This document shows positions 19,380-29,800 of a stretch of 64,000 bases of DNA, one piece after another (position 1 is the first letter of the stretch; each line of letters begins with the position of its first letter). A program made the translations under genes and the position numbers. The DNA lies in NCBI RefSeq assembly GCF_003813985.1, contig NZ_CP033897.1:1426001-1490000 (forward strand). Direction: 5' to 3'. Source of the stretch: Corynebacterium gerontici. GTDB taxonomy: Bacteria > Actinomycetota > Actinomycetes > Mycobacteriales > Mycobacteriaceae. Under the pieces are notes generated by a model. That model saw only the letters and a program-made list of their open reading frames with translations, made no database searches and had not been told where the DNA came from.

Positions 19380-19808
19380 GTGGCAGGTTCCCACGAGATC
19401 GCCCCTTCCGTGCACAACGGCGTATCCACCCTGGATGAGCCTTCGGCGGCATGGGGTTGGCACGATATCGGACAACACGCCATCCAGATTGCTGGCTGGA
19501 TCTCCGTGTTCTTCCTTCTCGCCTACAACTTCGGCAACCACAAGGGACACGTAGAGACCATCTACCTGTTCACCTTCGCAGCCCTGATCGCCGTTGGACT
19601 CCTGATCCAGCTATTCAAGCCCTCCTTGGGCAAGCAGCAGCGCACACTGACTGCGCGCAACAAGCCACTGGGCCACAAGGAGCCCGACTGGGCATACTTG
19701 CAGCGCACTGCAACCGGCCCTTACGCCAAGCTAAGCGATTCCCAGCTCCGCGCGCTCAACATTGAGCCCTCTCGCGTTGCCCATCTTCGCGAACTTGATG
19801 CGAAGTAG
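19380..19808 (+). CDS. DUF2631 membrane protein
   Basis: Small actinobacterial protein of unknown function, 142 residues. Residues 28-50 and 58-75 form two hydrophobic segments (IQIAGWISVFFLLAYNF and TIYLFTFAALIAVGLLIQLF), with a WGWHDIG motif just before the first and a charged C-terminal half (NKPLGHKEPDWAYLQR). It is expected to be in the cell membrane with both ends cytoplasmic. The GTG at 19380 follows AAAGGAG by six to seven bases; the longer frame from 19197 lacks any ribosome site. The gene sits beside dxr, the same neighbourhood as in other corynebacteria, and ends at a strong terminator. Confidence 0.85.
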   Translation: MAGSHEIAPSVHNGVSTLDEPSAAWGWHDIGQHAIQIAGWISVFFLLAYNFGNHKGHVETIYLFTFAALIAVGLLIQLFKPSLGKQQRTLTARNKPLGHKEPDWAYLQRTATGPYAKLSDSQLRALNIEPSRVAHLRELDAK

Positions 19809-19824
19809 AAGCTGCGCTTAGTGA

Positions 19825-19859
19825 GACAGCCGACACGAACCGTGTCGGCTGTCCTTTTC
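19825..19859. terminator. Strong intrinsic terminator, DUF2631 gene / rlmN
   Basis: Perfect 13-base-pair stem (19825-19837 with 19841-19853), loop AAC, then CTTTTCT. It lies between the convergent DUF2631 gene and rlmN and can serve both. Confidence 0.93.
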
Positions 19860-19870
19860 TATTTGTTCAT

Positions 19871-20971
19871 TTAGTTGCGTTCGTCCGCAGCCAGCTGCCC
19901 GCACGCAGCGGCAATCTCTTGTCCCTTCGTATCGCGCACGGTGCACGGCACTCCCTGCGCAATCACGCGGCGCACAAACTCGTCCTGGCGTTCCTTCGGG
20001 GACGCGTCCCACTTGGAGCCAGGGGTGGGATTCAGCGGGATCAGGTTCACGTGCACTTTTGAACCCAACGCCTTGTGGAGTTTCTTCCCCAGCATGTCCG
20101 CGCGCCAACCTTGATCATTGATGTCGCGGATGAGCGCGTACTCGATGGAGACTCGGCGGCCGGATTTCTCAGCGTAGTAGGCAGCCGCGTCCAATACTTC
20201 CTGCACACTCCAGCGGTTGTTTACTGGCACGAGGGAGTCGCGCAATTCATCGTCGGGAGTGTGGAGTGATACGGCTAGGGTGACAGACAGGTTTTCTTCG
20301 GCAAGCTTGCGAATTGCTGGTGCCAAACCCACGGTGGAAACAGTGACGTTGCGCTGAGAGATGCCAAAGCCTTCGGGGCTTGGTTGGGTAATTTGACGCA
20401 CGGCGCTCACCACTCGCTTGTAGTTCGCCAGCGGCTCTCCCATGCCCATGAAGACGATGTTGCTGAGACGTCCTCCTTCGGCCTCCATTGTGGCCGCCGC
20501 TGCGCGCACCTGATCTACGATCTCAGCGGTGGACAGGTTGCGATCCAAACCACCTTGGCCGGTAGCGCAGAAAGGACACGCCATGCCGCAGCCTGCTTGA
20601 GAAGAAATGCACAGTGTGGCACGGTTCGGGTAGCGCATGAGCACCGATTCGAGCAGCGTGCCGTCATGCAGGCGCCACAGTGTTTTCTGCGTTTCACCGT
20701 CGTCGGCGGCGACATCTCGGACCGGCGTCATCAACGTTGGGAACAACGCCTCTTTTACCTGATCGCGCGCGCCAGCAGGAAGATCCGTCATCGTGGAGGG
20801 ATCCGCCTCTTTGCGCTCGTAATAGTGCTTGGCAATTTGATTCGCGCGGAACTTGGGTAGCCTAAGCTCCTTCAGCGCTTCAATGCGCTGCTCTTGGGTG
20901 AGATCCGCGAAGTGCTTGGGCGGCATGCCGCGGCGTGGGGAGGAAAAGTTGAGCTGAATGGGAGTAGCCAT
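19871..20971 (-). CDS. rlmN: 23S rRNA (adenine2503-C2)-methyltransferase
   Basis: Radical SAM enzyme that methylates C2 of A2503 in 23S rRNA and of A37 in some tRNAs. The 366-residue product has the 4Fe-4S motif CGMACPFC (CxxxCxxC), the GMGEPLANY loop, and the C-terminal [16 protein letters not shown] region with the methyl-carrying Cys. The ATG at 20971 (MATPIQLNF) gives the family length; a longer frame to 21091 would overlap the lapA-like gene promoter and add a Cys-rich segment without similarity. It is convergent with the DUF2631 gene and separated from it by a strong terminator, and divergent from the LapA-like gene. Confidence 0.96.
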   Translation of the reverse strand: MATPIQLNFSSPRRGMPPKHFADLTQEQRIEALKELRLPKFRANQIAKHYYERKEADPSTMTDLPAGARDQVKEALFPTLMTPVRDVAADDGETQKTLWRLHDGTLLESVLMRYPNRATLCISSQAGCGMACPFCATGQGGLDRNLSTAEIVDQVRAAAATMEAEGGRLSNIVFMGMGEPLANYKRVVSAVRQITQPSPEGFGISQRNVTVSTVGLAPAIRKLAEENLSVTLAVSLHTPDDELRDSLVPVNNRWSVQEVLDAAAYYAEKSGRRVSIEYALIRDINDQGWRADMLGKKLHKALGSKVHVNLIPLNPTPGSKWDASPKERQDEFVRRVIAQGVPCTVRDTKGQEIAAACGQLAADERN

Positions 20972-21054
20972 GATGAAAGCTATTGTGTCATTTTCGGTGT
21001 CACTTGCATAACAGCATTTCTCTCGAAGGCAGAAACTAGCGTTAAATAATAAGC

Positions 21055-21414
21055 ATGGAAGAACAAAAACGTAATAATGCCTATAGCTCAACGCCTCCCT
21101 CTACGGGCGCACATTCCATACCCGCCACAGCCACGACAGAGTCTCGGACACCCCAAGAACCAAAGAAGGTGCAGGGGTCGCTCGCAGGCGGGACTTGGTT
21201 AGCGCTCATTTTTGGTGCGCTGCTGCTCATCGTATTGCTGATCTTCATCATGCAAAACCAGGAGTCGGTGCAGCTTGAATTCTTTGGCTGGAACTTCAAC
21301 TTCCCGCTAGGCGTTGGTCTGTTGCTCTCCGCCATCGCCGGCGCGCTCATCATGGCGATGGTTGGCGCCGTGCGCATGTTCCAGCTGCGTAAGCAAATTA
21401 AGAAGAGCTCATAG
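21055..21414 (+). CDS. LapA-domain (DUF1049) membrane protein
   Basis: Small inner-membrane protein of 119 residues with the lipopolysaccharide-assembly-protein-A domain. After a polar, Ser/Thr/Pro-rich N-terminus it has two membrane segments (about 47-66, [17 protein letters not shown], and 83-103, [21 protein letters not shown]) separated by the typical [18 protein letters not shown] linker, and a short basic tail. In organisms without lipopolysaccharide the function is unknown. The ATG at 21055 is the first start. It is convergent with cdsA; the gap holds a weak hairpin. Confidence 0.85.
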   Translation: MEEQKRNNAYSSTPPSTGAHSIPATATTESRTPQEPKKVQGSLAGGTWLALIFGALLLIVLLIFIMQNQESVQLEFFGWNFNFPLGVGLLLSAIAGALIMAMVGAVRMFQLRKQIKKSS

Positions 21415-21431
21415 CCCAGAACGATCCAGGC

Positions 21432-21462
21432 GGCAGCCCTTGGCTGCCCCTCAAAGTTTTCT
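21432..21462. terminator. Possible weak terminator, lapA-like / cdsA
   Basis: GGCAGCC (21432-21438), loop CTT, GGCTGCC (21442-21448), followed after a few bases by a TTTT at about 21457. Stem is only 7 pairs and the T run is distant. Confidence 0.4.
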
Positions 21463-21468
21463 CAACCG

Positions 21469-22347
21469 CTAGATAGTGGTGATGGCGCTGAGCACCAACC
21501 AGGTAACCATTGCCGAAGGCAACATGCCGTCCAGGCGATCCATGATGCCGCCGTGGCCTGGCAGAAGACTCGACATGTCCTTAATGCCAAGTTCGCGCTT
21601 GAATTGAGACTCCACTAGATCGCCAAGCGTTGCGCACACCACCAAGCCAAGGCCCAGTATCAGACCCCACCACCAGGTGGAGTCGAGCAGGAAATACACG
21701 GTGAGCGCACCAGCGATGGCACCAAAAAACACGGAGCCCGCAAAACCCTCCCAAGATTTCTTGGGGCTCACGGCCGGGGCCATTGGGTGCTTGCCAAACA
21801 TCACGCCTGCCACATAGCCCCCGGTATCTGAAGCGATGACGCAGAGCATAAAGGTGACAATGAACATCGCCCCCGAAGCCTTAACGGTACCGAAGAGCGA
21901 AAGCATGGCGGCGAAGCTACCAAAGAGTGGGATCCAGGTGAGCACAAAGATGCCCACCGCGGTGTCCCGCAGGTAATTTTTTGGCGGTGTTTTGGGGCCG
22001 TAGTGGAAGAGCCTGCCAAACATGAGGCTCAGTGCTGCTGCTACATACGCGGCAACAAGCCCCTTTGTCCCGAAGGGCCAACTGGACCAAAGCATGAGCT
22101 GCCCACCGATGATCATGACCCAACGTTGGAGCAGGTAGCCCGCCTCGCTCAAACGGGCATGAACCTCCCAGGTAGCCGTCGCGATGGCCACCGCTACGAG
22201 GGGATACCAACCAAATGGCACCACGAAAATGCAAAGCAGCACCGCGGCACCGAGCGCAACGCCAGTGGTAATAGCAGCCTTGAGGTCTCGGCCTGCAGAG
22301 TTGCGGGGCTTGGGCAAATGATCCAGCCCTCGTGCCGGTCGGTTCAT
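21469..22347 (-). CDS. cdsA: Phosphatidate cytidylyltransferase
   Basis: Makes CDP-diacylglycerol from phosphatidate and CTP for phospholipid (including phosphatidylinositol) synthesis in the membrane. The 292-residue chain has about seven or eight hydrophobic segments, the PKKSWEGFAGS motif and the C-terminal CDS signature with FKRELGIKDMSSLLPGHGG and DRLD. Start chosen at ATG 22347 with AGGAG about 12 bases upstream; the TTG at 22383 would add 12 residues. The gene follows frr by 80 bases on the same strand, part of the common pyrH-frr-cdsA arrangement. Confidence 0.95.
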   Translation of the reverse strand: MNRPARGLDHLPKPRNSAGRDLKAAITTGVALGAAVLLCIFVVPFGWYPLVAVAIATATWEVHARLSEAGYLLQRWVMIIGGQLMLWSSWPFGTKGLVAAYVAAALSLMFGRLFHYGPKTPPKNYLRDTAVGIFVLTWIPLFGSFAAMLSLFGTVKASGAMFIVTFMLCVIASDTGGYVAGVMFGKHPMAPAVSPKKSWEGFAGSVFFGAIAGALTVYFLLDSTWWWGLILGLGLVVCATLGDLVESQFKRELGIKDMSSLLPGHGGIMDRLDGMLPSAMVTWLVLSAITTI

Positions 22348-22427
22348 CGTGTGGGTCAGCTCCTGGCAAGAAGAGGGCAGCAAAGTGCCCTGAAAGGGTG
22401 TAGCAATAAAGGGATCTGGGCGGAGGC

Positions 22428-22985
22428 TTAAACCTCCATCAGCTCCTGTTCCTTCTTGCTCACCAGTTCATCCACCTGGCCTACGTAGTTGGCGGTGACC
22501 TTGTCCAGTTCCTTTTCGGCGGCCTGCACTTCGTCTTCGCCCGCGTCGCCGTCTTTTTGGATCTTCTTCAGTTGATCCATGCCTTTGCGGCGCACGTTGC
22601 GGATGGCAATCTTGCCGTCCTCACCCTTGGACTTCGCCAACTTCACCATGTCACGGCGGCGCTCCTCGGTGAGCTGCGGGATGGTCACACGCAGCACCTG
22701 ACCGTCGTTGGTGGGGTTCACGCCAAGATCTGAGTTGCGGATAGCGTTTTCGATCTCCCCCATCGAAGACATCTCATAAGGCTTGATCAGTAGCATGCGC
22801 GCCTCAGGCACAGAGATGGTGGCCATCTGCGTAATAGGGGTGGGCACACCGTAATAATCTGCAATAACACCGTTGAACATTGCGGGGTTCGCACGGCCAG
22901 TACGGATATTGGTGAGCTCATCGCGGGTGCGATCCACCGAGGTGGTCATGTGCTCTTCGCATTCAAACAACACTTCGTCAATCAT
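22428..22985 (-). CDS. frr: Ribosome recycling factor
   Basis: Splits the post-termination ribosome together with EF-G. The product has exactly 185 residues from the ATG at 22985, the standard length, beginning [13 protein letters not shown] and containing the [10 protein letters not shown] motif of the helical domain and the [16 protein letters not shown] region in the hinge. A longer frame to 23072 adds an arginine-rich stretch and is rejected. It is 116 bases downstream of pyrH; that gap holds one copy of the repeated motif. Confidence 0.97.
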   Translation of the reverse strand: MIDEVLFECEEHMTTSVDRTRDELTNIRTGRANPAMFNGVIADYYGVPTPITQMATISVPEARMLLIKPYEMSSMGEIENAIRNSDLGVNPTNDGQVLRVTIPQLTEERRRDMVKLAKSKGEDGKIAIRNVRRKGMDQLKKIQKDGDAGEDEVQAAEKELDKVTANYVGQVDELVSKKEQELMEV

Positions 22986-23037
22986 GTTTTTCCTTACGCT
23001 TTGTCTGTGTTCCCTGCTGAATTTGGCGCCCCGTGGA

Positions 23038-23048
23038 CGTCGAAAAGC
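23038..23048 (+). repeat. Motif CGTCGAAAAGC, copy 8 (intergenic)
   Basis: Exact plus-strand copy between pyrH and frr. It faces copy 9 at 23909, 871 bases away. Confidence 0.7.
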
Positions 23049-23101
23049 AAAAGGGCGGCTACTGCCACCCAATCGCAGGAAGCAAATTGCCCCTTAGCTT
23101 A

Positions 23102-23827
23102 TCAGGATTGCACCAGCGTGCCGATGCGTTCGCCCGAAACGGCGCGTGCAATGTTGCCGTGGGTGAGGAGATTGAACACAAGGATCGGCATGTTGTTGTC
23201 CATGCACAGACTGAAGGCGGTGGCGTCGGCCACTTTCAGGTTCTTCTCAATAACCTCGCGAGGAGTGATTTCCGTGTACAGCTCCGCGTCGGGATTCGTG
23301 CGGGGGTCATCGGAGTAGACGCCATCAACAGCTTTGGCCATCAGCAGCACCTCACAGCCGATCTCCAGGGCTCGCTGGGCTGCGGTGGTATCTGTGGAGA
23401 AATAGGGCATGCCCATACCGGCGCCAAAGATGACCACGCGGCCTTTTTCGAGGTGACGATCCGCACGAAGCGGGAGGTAAGGCTCAGCCACCTGCGCCAT
23501 ATTAATGGCAGTTTGGACGCGACAATCAATCCCTTCTTGCTGGAGGAAGTCCTGCAAAGCCAGGCAGTTCATGACCGTGCCGAGCATGCCCATGTAATCC
23601 GAACGTGAGCGATCCATGCCGCGCTGCTGCAGTTGAGCGCCGCGGAAGAAGTTGCCACCGCCGATGACCACGGCAACTTCCACACCGGATTTCGCCACTT
23701 CTGCGATCTGGCGCGCTACATTTTGCACCACATCGGGGTCAATGCCGACTTCCCCACCGCCAAACATCTCACCACCAAGTTTGAGCATGACTCGCTTATA
23801 AGCTGTGCGGGAATCTGCATTGTTCAC
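23102..23827 (-). CDS. pyrH: UMP kinase
   Basis: Phosphorylates UMP to UDP, needed for all pyrimidine nucleotides. The 241-residue protein belongs to the amino acid kinase fold: N-terminal [11 protein letters not shown], nucleotide loop [11 protein letters not shown], the [14 protein letters not shown] segment and the late RIGTLV. The LKLGGE form replaces the general LKLSGE and is common in corynebacteria. The GTG at 23827 has AAGGAG at a good distance; the longer frame to 23884 is not supported. In related genomes tsf is directly upstream; here a 6.2-kb helicase-nuclease module separates them. Confidence 0.97.
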   Translation of the reverse strand: MNNADSRTAYKRVMLKLGGEMFGGGEVGIDPDVVQNVARQIAEVAKSGVEVAVVIGGGNFFRGAQLQQRGMDRSRSDYMGMLGTVMNCLALQDFLQQEGIDCRVQTAINMAQVAEPYLPLRADRHLEKGRVVIFGAGMGMPYFSTDTTAAQRALEIGCEVLLMAKAVDGVYSDDPRTNPDAELYTEITPREVIEKNLKVADATAFSLCMDNNMPILVFNLLTHGNIARAVSGERIGTLVQS

Positions 23828-23908
23828 GATGAAGGACTCCTTAATCCGTTGGGGTGGCTGCATTCTGGCAGCAAACTCGCGCACTAGTTTAGCGTGCTTT
23901 GCTTTTCA

Positions 23909-23919
23909 GCTTTTCGACG
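23909..23919 (-). repeat. Motif CGTCGAAAAGC, copy 9 (intergenic)
   Basis: Exact minus-strand copy in the pyrH/AddB-like intergenic region, at the left edge of the helicase-nuclease module. Confidence 0.7.
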
Positions 23920-23966
23920 TCCCATGTGGCCGTGTCGGACGCGATCTTGCAAAAGACAAACCGGTT

Positions 23967-23982
23967 TCGAACATTTGTTTGT
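23967..23982. promoter_or_regulatory. Candidate LexA (SOS) box
   Basis: TCGAACATTTGTTTGT matches the actinobacterial SOS palindrome TCGAAC-N4-GTTCGA in 10 of 12 defined positions, with a complete left half. It is about 87 bases before the AddB-like start and 140 bases before pyrH, in the only space available for the module's promoter. Control of the helicase-nuclease genes by DNA damage is inferred. Confidence 0.5.
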
Positions 23983-24068
23983 CGCTGCTGCGGTGTTAAT
24001 CGGTGGTTGGCGGGTAGCCTTAGAAGTGCATTCCGAACCCATGATGTAGCCCCGACACAAGGTGAACG

Positions 24069-26879
24069 ATGAAGCAATCGCTAATAGCCTCTTTGAAATC
24101 CATCCGACAAGCACACCCAGATGCCGAAATCGTTGTGCTATGTGGCCAACAGGCCCGCGACGATGTGATCGCGGCAATGAGCCAAGCGGGGGCCTGGGCC
24201 GGGGTGCAAGTGAGTGGTATTCGCCAATACCTCCAGGATTCTGGGCGCTTCTTGGCGCCGCGGCGTCCGCTGCGCTTAAGAGACGTTGCGGTGAAAGTGA
24301 CGGCGGCGCTGCAAGACGGTGCCGCAGAAACGGCATTTCACCGGGAAGGCATCAACGATGAGCCGGTCACCCGAGAGGCACTCGCCCAGGCAGTGCTCAC
24401 GCTGCTGAATTTGCCTCCTGAACGCCGTGAGGCTCATGGAGGGGCACGGCTCCCCGCTGCCGTTGCCGAGCTGGCACGCCAGGTTGGGCAGGAGTGCGCC
24501 GAGCACTGGTTCACCCTTCCCGATGTGGCTGAGTTCTTGTTAGAGCGTACTGCCCGCCGCGATACGCAATTCGTTATTGCCGGCGACATTGCCTTTGACA
24601 CGCTCAGCGAGTGGTTCGTGCAGCAGCTTCCCTCAGATTCCCGCCGCGAGGTGCAATTCCCGGAAGTGACTGAGCCAGCGGAGGTTGAGCACCACAGTTT
24701 TGTCTCCGATGCCGACGAAGCAGCCTTCGCCGCTGCGCAAGTACTCGAGGCCGTGGCCAATGGCATTCCCCTGCACAGCATTGCGGTTGCCTATTGCAAC
24801 GCCAACCAAATAGGAGCCCTTCACCAGGCGCTGCAGCGGGCTGGTATTCCCTTCAGCGCGATGAACCCGCACACCTGGGCTCAAGCCCCCTTCGCGCGCG
24901 GTGTCCGTCAACTGCTAATGCTTGACCCCAATCAGATGCCACGGCCTGAAGTGGCAGCGCTTCTTGCTTCGGGGATTTTGAAAGAATCTCCGAGCGTGAG
25001 CGCTTTCGACTTCGTCACCCGTGGTCTCGCGACGCTCAATCAGGGCGAGGATTGGCACGAAGTAGACGGCGATCACGAAACCGTCGCCGAGGTCAAGCGC
25101 TTTGTGCGCGATCTGGGCAAAAACCTGCAAGTGCTACACCAATCAGGCAGCCTGGCAGCCCTGGCTGACGCGCTCGGTGAATTGAGTAAGAAACATCTGC
25201 GCACAATGAATGCAGATGAGCAAGCTTTCTTCAATCGCTTGCTGGACACTATGCGGCAACACCAAATCGGCGTGAGTTCTGCCCTGCTTGCCGAAATCGG
25301 CAACCAAGCCCTCGCCACTTCCCTGCCCGCCACACAGCAAGGAATGGTGCAGCTCAGCAGCCTCGAAGGCCTCGTGGGGCGATCCATGCAACTGTGCATC
25401 ATCTGTGGCGCCAGCGATGATGCACTACCCGGTTCCCTCAGCTCGAACGCATCCATCACGCCTGAACAGTCCGGAAATACTTCCAAAACCTTTCTTGAAC
25501 GGCGACAACGCGCGTTCAATCACGCCCTCGACGCCTCCGCCAAGGTGCTCATTACCCACCCTAGAAGCCTCTTGAATGGCGCATCGGTGGTGGAGCGTTC
25601 CCCCTGGGCTGACGGGCACGTGTACCAGCACGGCCCACTCATTGAAGAATGGCACCAAGGCAAGGAGCTCCCGGCAACGGAATTTGAACTCAACCTACTG
25701 GCTGGGGGCGTGGATGCCGAAGTACAAGAAAAAGCTCGGCGCTTCTACCGCACACTGCTGGCGCGCCACGAAGGCGAATGGGCAGGAGACGACGCCGCAT
25801 TCAATGGTTGGATCGGTGCAGGATTCGGCGCAGCGGTGCTCGAAAAACAGCTATCAACCTCCGCACTTGAACTGTTCACCCAGAATCCCCTGGTGTTCTT
25901 CATCGAGCGCGTTCTCGGAGCACGGGTGCTGGAGGATTCTTTCGGGGCAACCGAGATTGATGTTCGGGATCGTGGCACGATCTACCACCGCATCTTTGAA
26001 CGCTGGATCCGCGAAACGTGGCTGGACATTGCCACCCCCATGCATCGATATGAGGAAGTGGACTTCAACACCAGGGTCTTAAAGATGCGCGAGATCGTCA
26101 CGGAGGAACTCGATACCCGCCGAGATTCCTCTATCCCCGCGGTGATGTGGCAGGCCTTCCAGACGGAAGTGCTGCGAGTGAGCGACGCTTTCGTCGAAGC
26201 AGAACTTGATCGCTCCAGGATGTGGCGACCAGTGGGGGTCGAGATTCCTTTCGGCCACGTCCGTGACGCTTCCGATTCGCCCCCGCTGAAAATTTCACTG
26301 GATAACGGACAGGCGCTCACAATCGGAGGCGTCATTGACCGCATCGACTTGTGCATTGACCACGAAAACCAGCAAGCACTGCTTGCAATCGTGGACTATA
26401 AATCCGGCAAACCGAAGCGTTACAAGCAGGCGCTGGAAAAAGGTAAGTCTTATACCGGCAACGCAGAGTACGGCTACCGATTCCAGCTCGCGGCCTATGG
26501 CGAGGCAATCCGCCAAGCATTGACAGGCGAGATGACTGAAGGTCCGCTGGCAGAGCTGGCCCAGGAAATTAAAAAGCTCAATGTGGATGACTACCCCATC
26601 ACCATTGTCTCAGGCTACCTTTTCTTCCTCGATGAAGACTTTGCGTGGGTTCCCATCATTTATGGCGAAGACGCCAAGGCGGAACTCGAATATCGCCTGA
26701 ATAGGATCACTTCCCTCATCGCGGAAGGCGCATTCCCTCCCTACGACATGGCAGGTAACCCCATCATGAGTGAACGCGCGTTGCGCCTCGGCGCGAGTAC
26801 CGTTGCCGCAGCATCCAAGCTGCAATCGTTGGGGATTACCCCACTTGACATCGCCGAAGACGAAGAAAAGGAGCAGTAA
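24069..26879 (+). CDS. AddB-like PD-(D/E)XK nuclease subunit of a helicase-nuclease
   Basis: Large protein of 936 residues that resembles the AddB/RexB class of double-strand-break processing enzymes. The C-terminal domain has a RecB-type nuclease: GGVIDRID near 752 and IVDYKSG near 773, followed by a Gln-containing LAAYGEAI helix. The N-terminal two thirds look like a degenerate SF1 helicase: there is no Walker A loop at the N-terminus (the first strand is IVVLCGQQARD), so it probably does not hydrolyse ATP there. Cys residues around the nuclease domain that hold a 4Fe-4S cluster in Bacillus AddB are absent. ATG 24069 follows AAGGTG. It ends 2 bases before the helicase gene, so the pair is an operon. 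Likely role: end resection in recombination, possibly phage DNA degradation. Confidence 0.8.
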   Translation: MKQSLIASLKSIRQAHPDAEIVVLCGQQARDDVIAAMSQAGAWAGVQVSGIRQYLQDSGRFLAPRRPLRLRDVAVKVTAALQDGAAETAFHREGINDEPVTREALAQAVLTLLNLPPERREAHGGARLPAAVAELARQVGQECAEHWFTLPDVAEFLLERTARRDTQFVIAGDIAFDTLSEWFVQQLPSDSRREVQFPEVTEPAEVEHHSFVSDADEAAFAAAQVLEAVANGIPLHSIAVAYCNANQIGALHQALQRAGIPFSAMNPHTWAQAPFARGVRQLLMLDPNQMPRPEVAALLASGILKESPSVSAFDFVTRGLATLNQGEDWHEVDGDHETVAEVKRFVRDLGKNLQVLHQSGSLAALADALGELSKKHLRTMNADEQAFFNRLLDTMRQHQIGVSSALLAEIGNQALATSLPATQQGMVQLSSLEGLVGRSMQLCIICGASDDALPGSLSSNASITPEQSGNTSKTFLERRQRAFNHALDASAKVLITHPRSLLNGASVVERSPWADGHVYQHGPLIEEWHQGKELPATEFELNLLAGGVDAEVQEKARRFYRTLLARHEGEWAGDDAAFNGWIGAGFGAAVLEKQLSTSALELFTQNPLVFFIERVLGARVLEDSFGATEIDVRDRGTIYHRIFERWIRETWLDIATPMHRYEEVDFNTRVLKMREIVTEELDTRRDSSIPAVMWQAFQTEVLRVSDAFVEAELDRSRMWRPVGVEIPFGHVRDASDSPPLKISLDNGQALTIGGVIDRIDLCIDHENQQALLAIVDYKSGKPKRYKQALEKGKSYTGNAEYGYRFQLAAYGEAIRQALTGEMTEGPLAELAQEIKKLNVDDYPITIVSGYLFFLDEDFAWVPIIYGEDAKAELEYRLNRITSLIAEGAFPPYDMAGNPIMSERALRLGASTVAAASKLQSLGITPLDIAEDEEKEQ

Positions 26880-26881
26880 TC

Positions 26882-29800
26882 GTGGCGCAACAACCAAATC
26901 TTAACAACTCCGATGACGCCAACCGCCACCTGATTACTCATCAGGTTGAAGAGTCAATCTTCGTCGAGGCTGGGGCAGGTTCCGGAAAGACCTTCCAGCT
27001 TGTCAGTCGCATCATCACGCTCGTAATTGAAAACGACGTGCCGATCTCACGCATTGTCGCCATCACATTCACCGAATCCGCTGCAGCCGAGCTCGTCACG
27101 CGCCTGCGTCGCAACTTTTCTGAGATCGCACGCAGTGGCCAACTGGACATCAAACACGCTGGACCACGCACCTTCAAAGACACAGAACTGGCCAAGCAAC
27201 GCGCCAGCGAAGCACTCGAAGCTCTGCCCGGTGCTGCCATCGAAACCCTGCACTCTTTCTGCATGCGAATCCTCAAAATCTTCCCCCTCGAGGCGGGCCT
27301 TCCGCCCCGCGTGGAGAAGGCTAATGACTTGCTTGCCGACGTCGCCAGCGCCGAACGCGTTAATGAAACTCTCGCGCTGCTGAGTGCTTCCCTCCAAGGT
27401 GATGCAGAAACGAACAGGCTTGTCGACGAGCTCCCAGTTCCAGTCAGTGGCGCTGATCTACGCGGCGCACTAGAGTGCCTGACCGCCAATGAGGTTCGGG
27501 TGAACCAACTTGGCGACGTCGTGGGATGGATGGACGCTCACTGGGGCGAGCTGGATCAAACGCTTGCCGCCCCCACACATCCGGCCGAGCGCCTCACCGT
27601 GGAATATTTGCGTGGCATGCTTAACCGTGTAGAACAGCTTGGTTCACTGTGCACCGACCACTCCGACAAGTGCTTTGTCAACGTGATCGCCCCCTTACAA
27701 GCAGAGCTCCGCGAACACCTGGAACAAGGCAAACACCCCGAGCATTTTTGCAAACCCCACCTCGATTTCCGTGGTGGAGCCAAGGCAAAGTGGGCGGGAA
27801 CGACGCCGCGAGAAGTCAAGGATTCCATCGAAGAAGAGCTCAGGAACCTGGACAAGAAGCGCCTAGCTCCAATCCACCGCGCGCTGACTCAGGTGCGAGC
27901 GGTGCTCGCAGCACGCACCGTGGCATTAGCACAGCAACGCTGCCGCACCGGCTTGATCGAGTTCCACGACATGATCTACCTGGCACAGCGGCTTGTGCGA
28001 AACTCAGCGATCGCACAAGCACTGCATGAACGCTTTCACACCATCTGCGTGGACGAGTTTCAAGACACCGATCCAGCCCAGCTCGAGATCCTACGCAACA
28101 TCGCCCGTGGCTCAGCGGAAAAACCGGTCCCCGGCAAACTGTTTTTGGTGGGCGATCCCAAGCAGTCCATCTATCGCTTCCGCAACGCGGATCTTGACAC
28201 ATACATGCACGCACGCCAGGAATTCCCCACTTTCGGCGAGACCGGACATTCCGTAGTACACCTTGCCAATAACTTCCGCTCCGCGCCGGCGGTTGTGGAC
28301 GGGGTGAACCTAATGTTCAACGAGCTCTTCACCCAGGCTGCTCACCAAGCGCAATCGGTGGAGGATGCACCAAGCGTCGTGGACTTCATACCCATGGAGT
28401 ACCCAACATCCACCAAAGATCACCCAGGCCAGGTGCTCATCCTGCGCAATGAAGACGCCGTCGATGCTATTGGCACCAAGGGATCTGACAGCACCGCCCA
28501 CCGTGAAATTGAAATGGCCGACATCGCCTCCCTTATCAAGGCGGCCATGGCGAATGAGTTCGGTGAATACCTGAAGGACGCCCAAAGCGGAACCGCGCCA
28601 TTGGAGTTGGAGGACATCGCCATCCTCGTGCCCACCCACACCATCGCACGTCGAGTTATTGATCTGCTGGTTGCAGAGGGCATCCCCTACGTCTCCGAAG
28701 GATCAACGCAGCTCTTCAACGCCCCGGAGATTAGCGAGTTGCTCACCGTGCTGCGCGCCCTCGCAGACCCCGCAGACAAGTTCACCCACGTCGCGGCATT
28801 GCGCTCCGCAATCCTGGGATGTAGTGATCGGGAACTCGCAGAGCACCATCAACTTGAAAATCCCCCGGAGGACCATCCGGTTTCTCAAGCCAAGGCGTGG
28901 CTGAACCAACAGCACATGCTCACCCGCAAGCTGCCACTTCACGCTTTCATGGCACAGTTCGTGGCATCTTCCGCTGTGGGCGAAGCATTGGTCGCGGAGC
29001 CGTCGCAGCGCAATAACCTCCCGCGAGTAACACTCCTGTTGGAGATCGTAGAAGAGTTCGTAGCCAGCACAGGGCTCGGTCTTCGCGAATTCGTGCGCTG
29101 GGCAGAGCAGCAAGCAACCAGTTCACAAGGCATATCCGAACCCGTACTCGACAACGGCACCAAAGGTGTGCGGGTGATGACAATTCACCGCTCCAAGGGA
29201 CGAGAATTCCCTATGGTGATTATTGCAGGCATGGCGCACCACAAATCCCACCACGTACAAGCGCGCGGGTTGGACAAAGGCACAGGAGTGCTCGAGTTTA
29301 AGCTGGGCAATTTTACAACATCTGGTTACGATGCCATGGCAGAATACGAAAAGCTCGCCGCTCAATTCGAGGCAATTCGTCTGTTGTACGTTGCAGCTAC
29401 CCGTGCCCGCAACACGCTGGCCATTCCGCTCGAACCGCCACTCAAATCAGGAGGGTATGCCTCCACCAAGTTCTATGGGGCACCCCTGTATAACGCTCTG
29501 CGGAATCTGAGCCATCACCTGCCGATGGTGAGTGCGGACAAACTACCGGGCGCGAACCGCCCACTCCCCAAGGAGGATCAGGCACCCGGGCATCTGGATC
29601 TCGATGCAGCAAGGCAGCACGTTGCCCAATTACAAGCACACCTTGCTCATGCGGCCACGAAAGCCCCACGCATCTCGGTTACTTCCATCGCTCATGCAGC
29701 AGATCATGCAGGAGAGCCGGGTGGCAGTGCAGAGCCAGAAGCTGAACACCATTGCACCGCGACGATGTCAACCGGTATTCGTATTCGCGATCTACTCGCC

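Noticed and set aside
23102..23827. LKLGGE instead of LKLSGE in PyrH as a possible inactivation
   Set aside because: The change is usual in corynebacterial PyrH, and all other motifs are intact.
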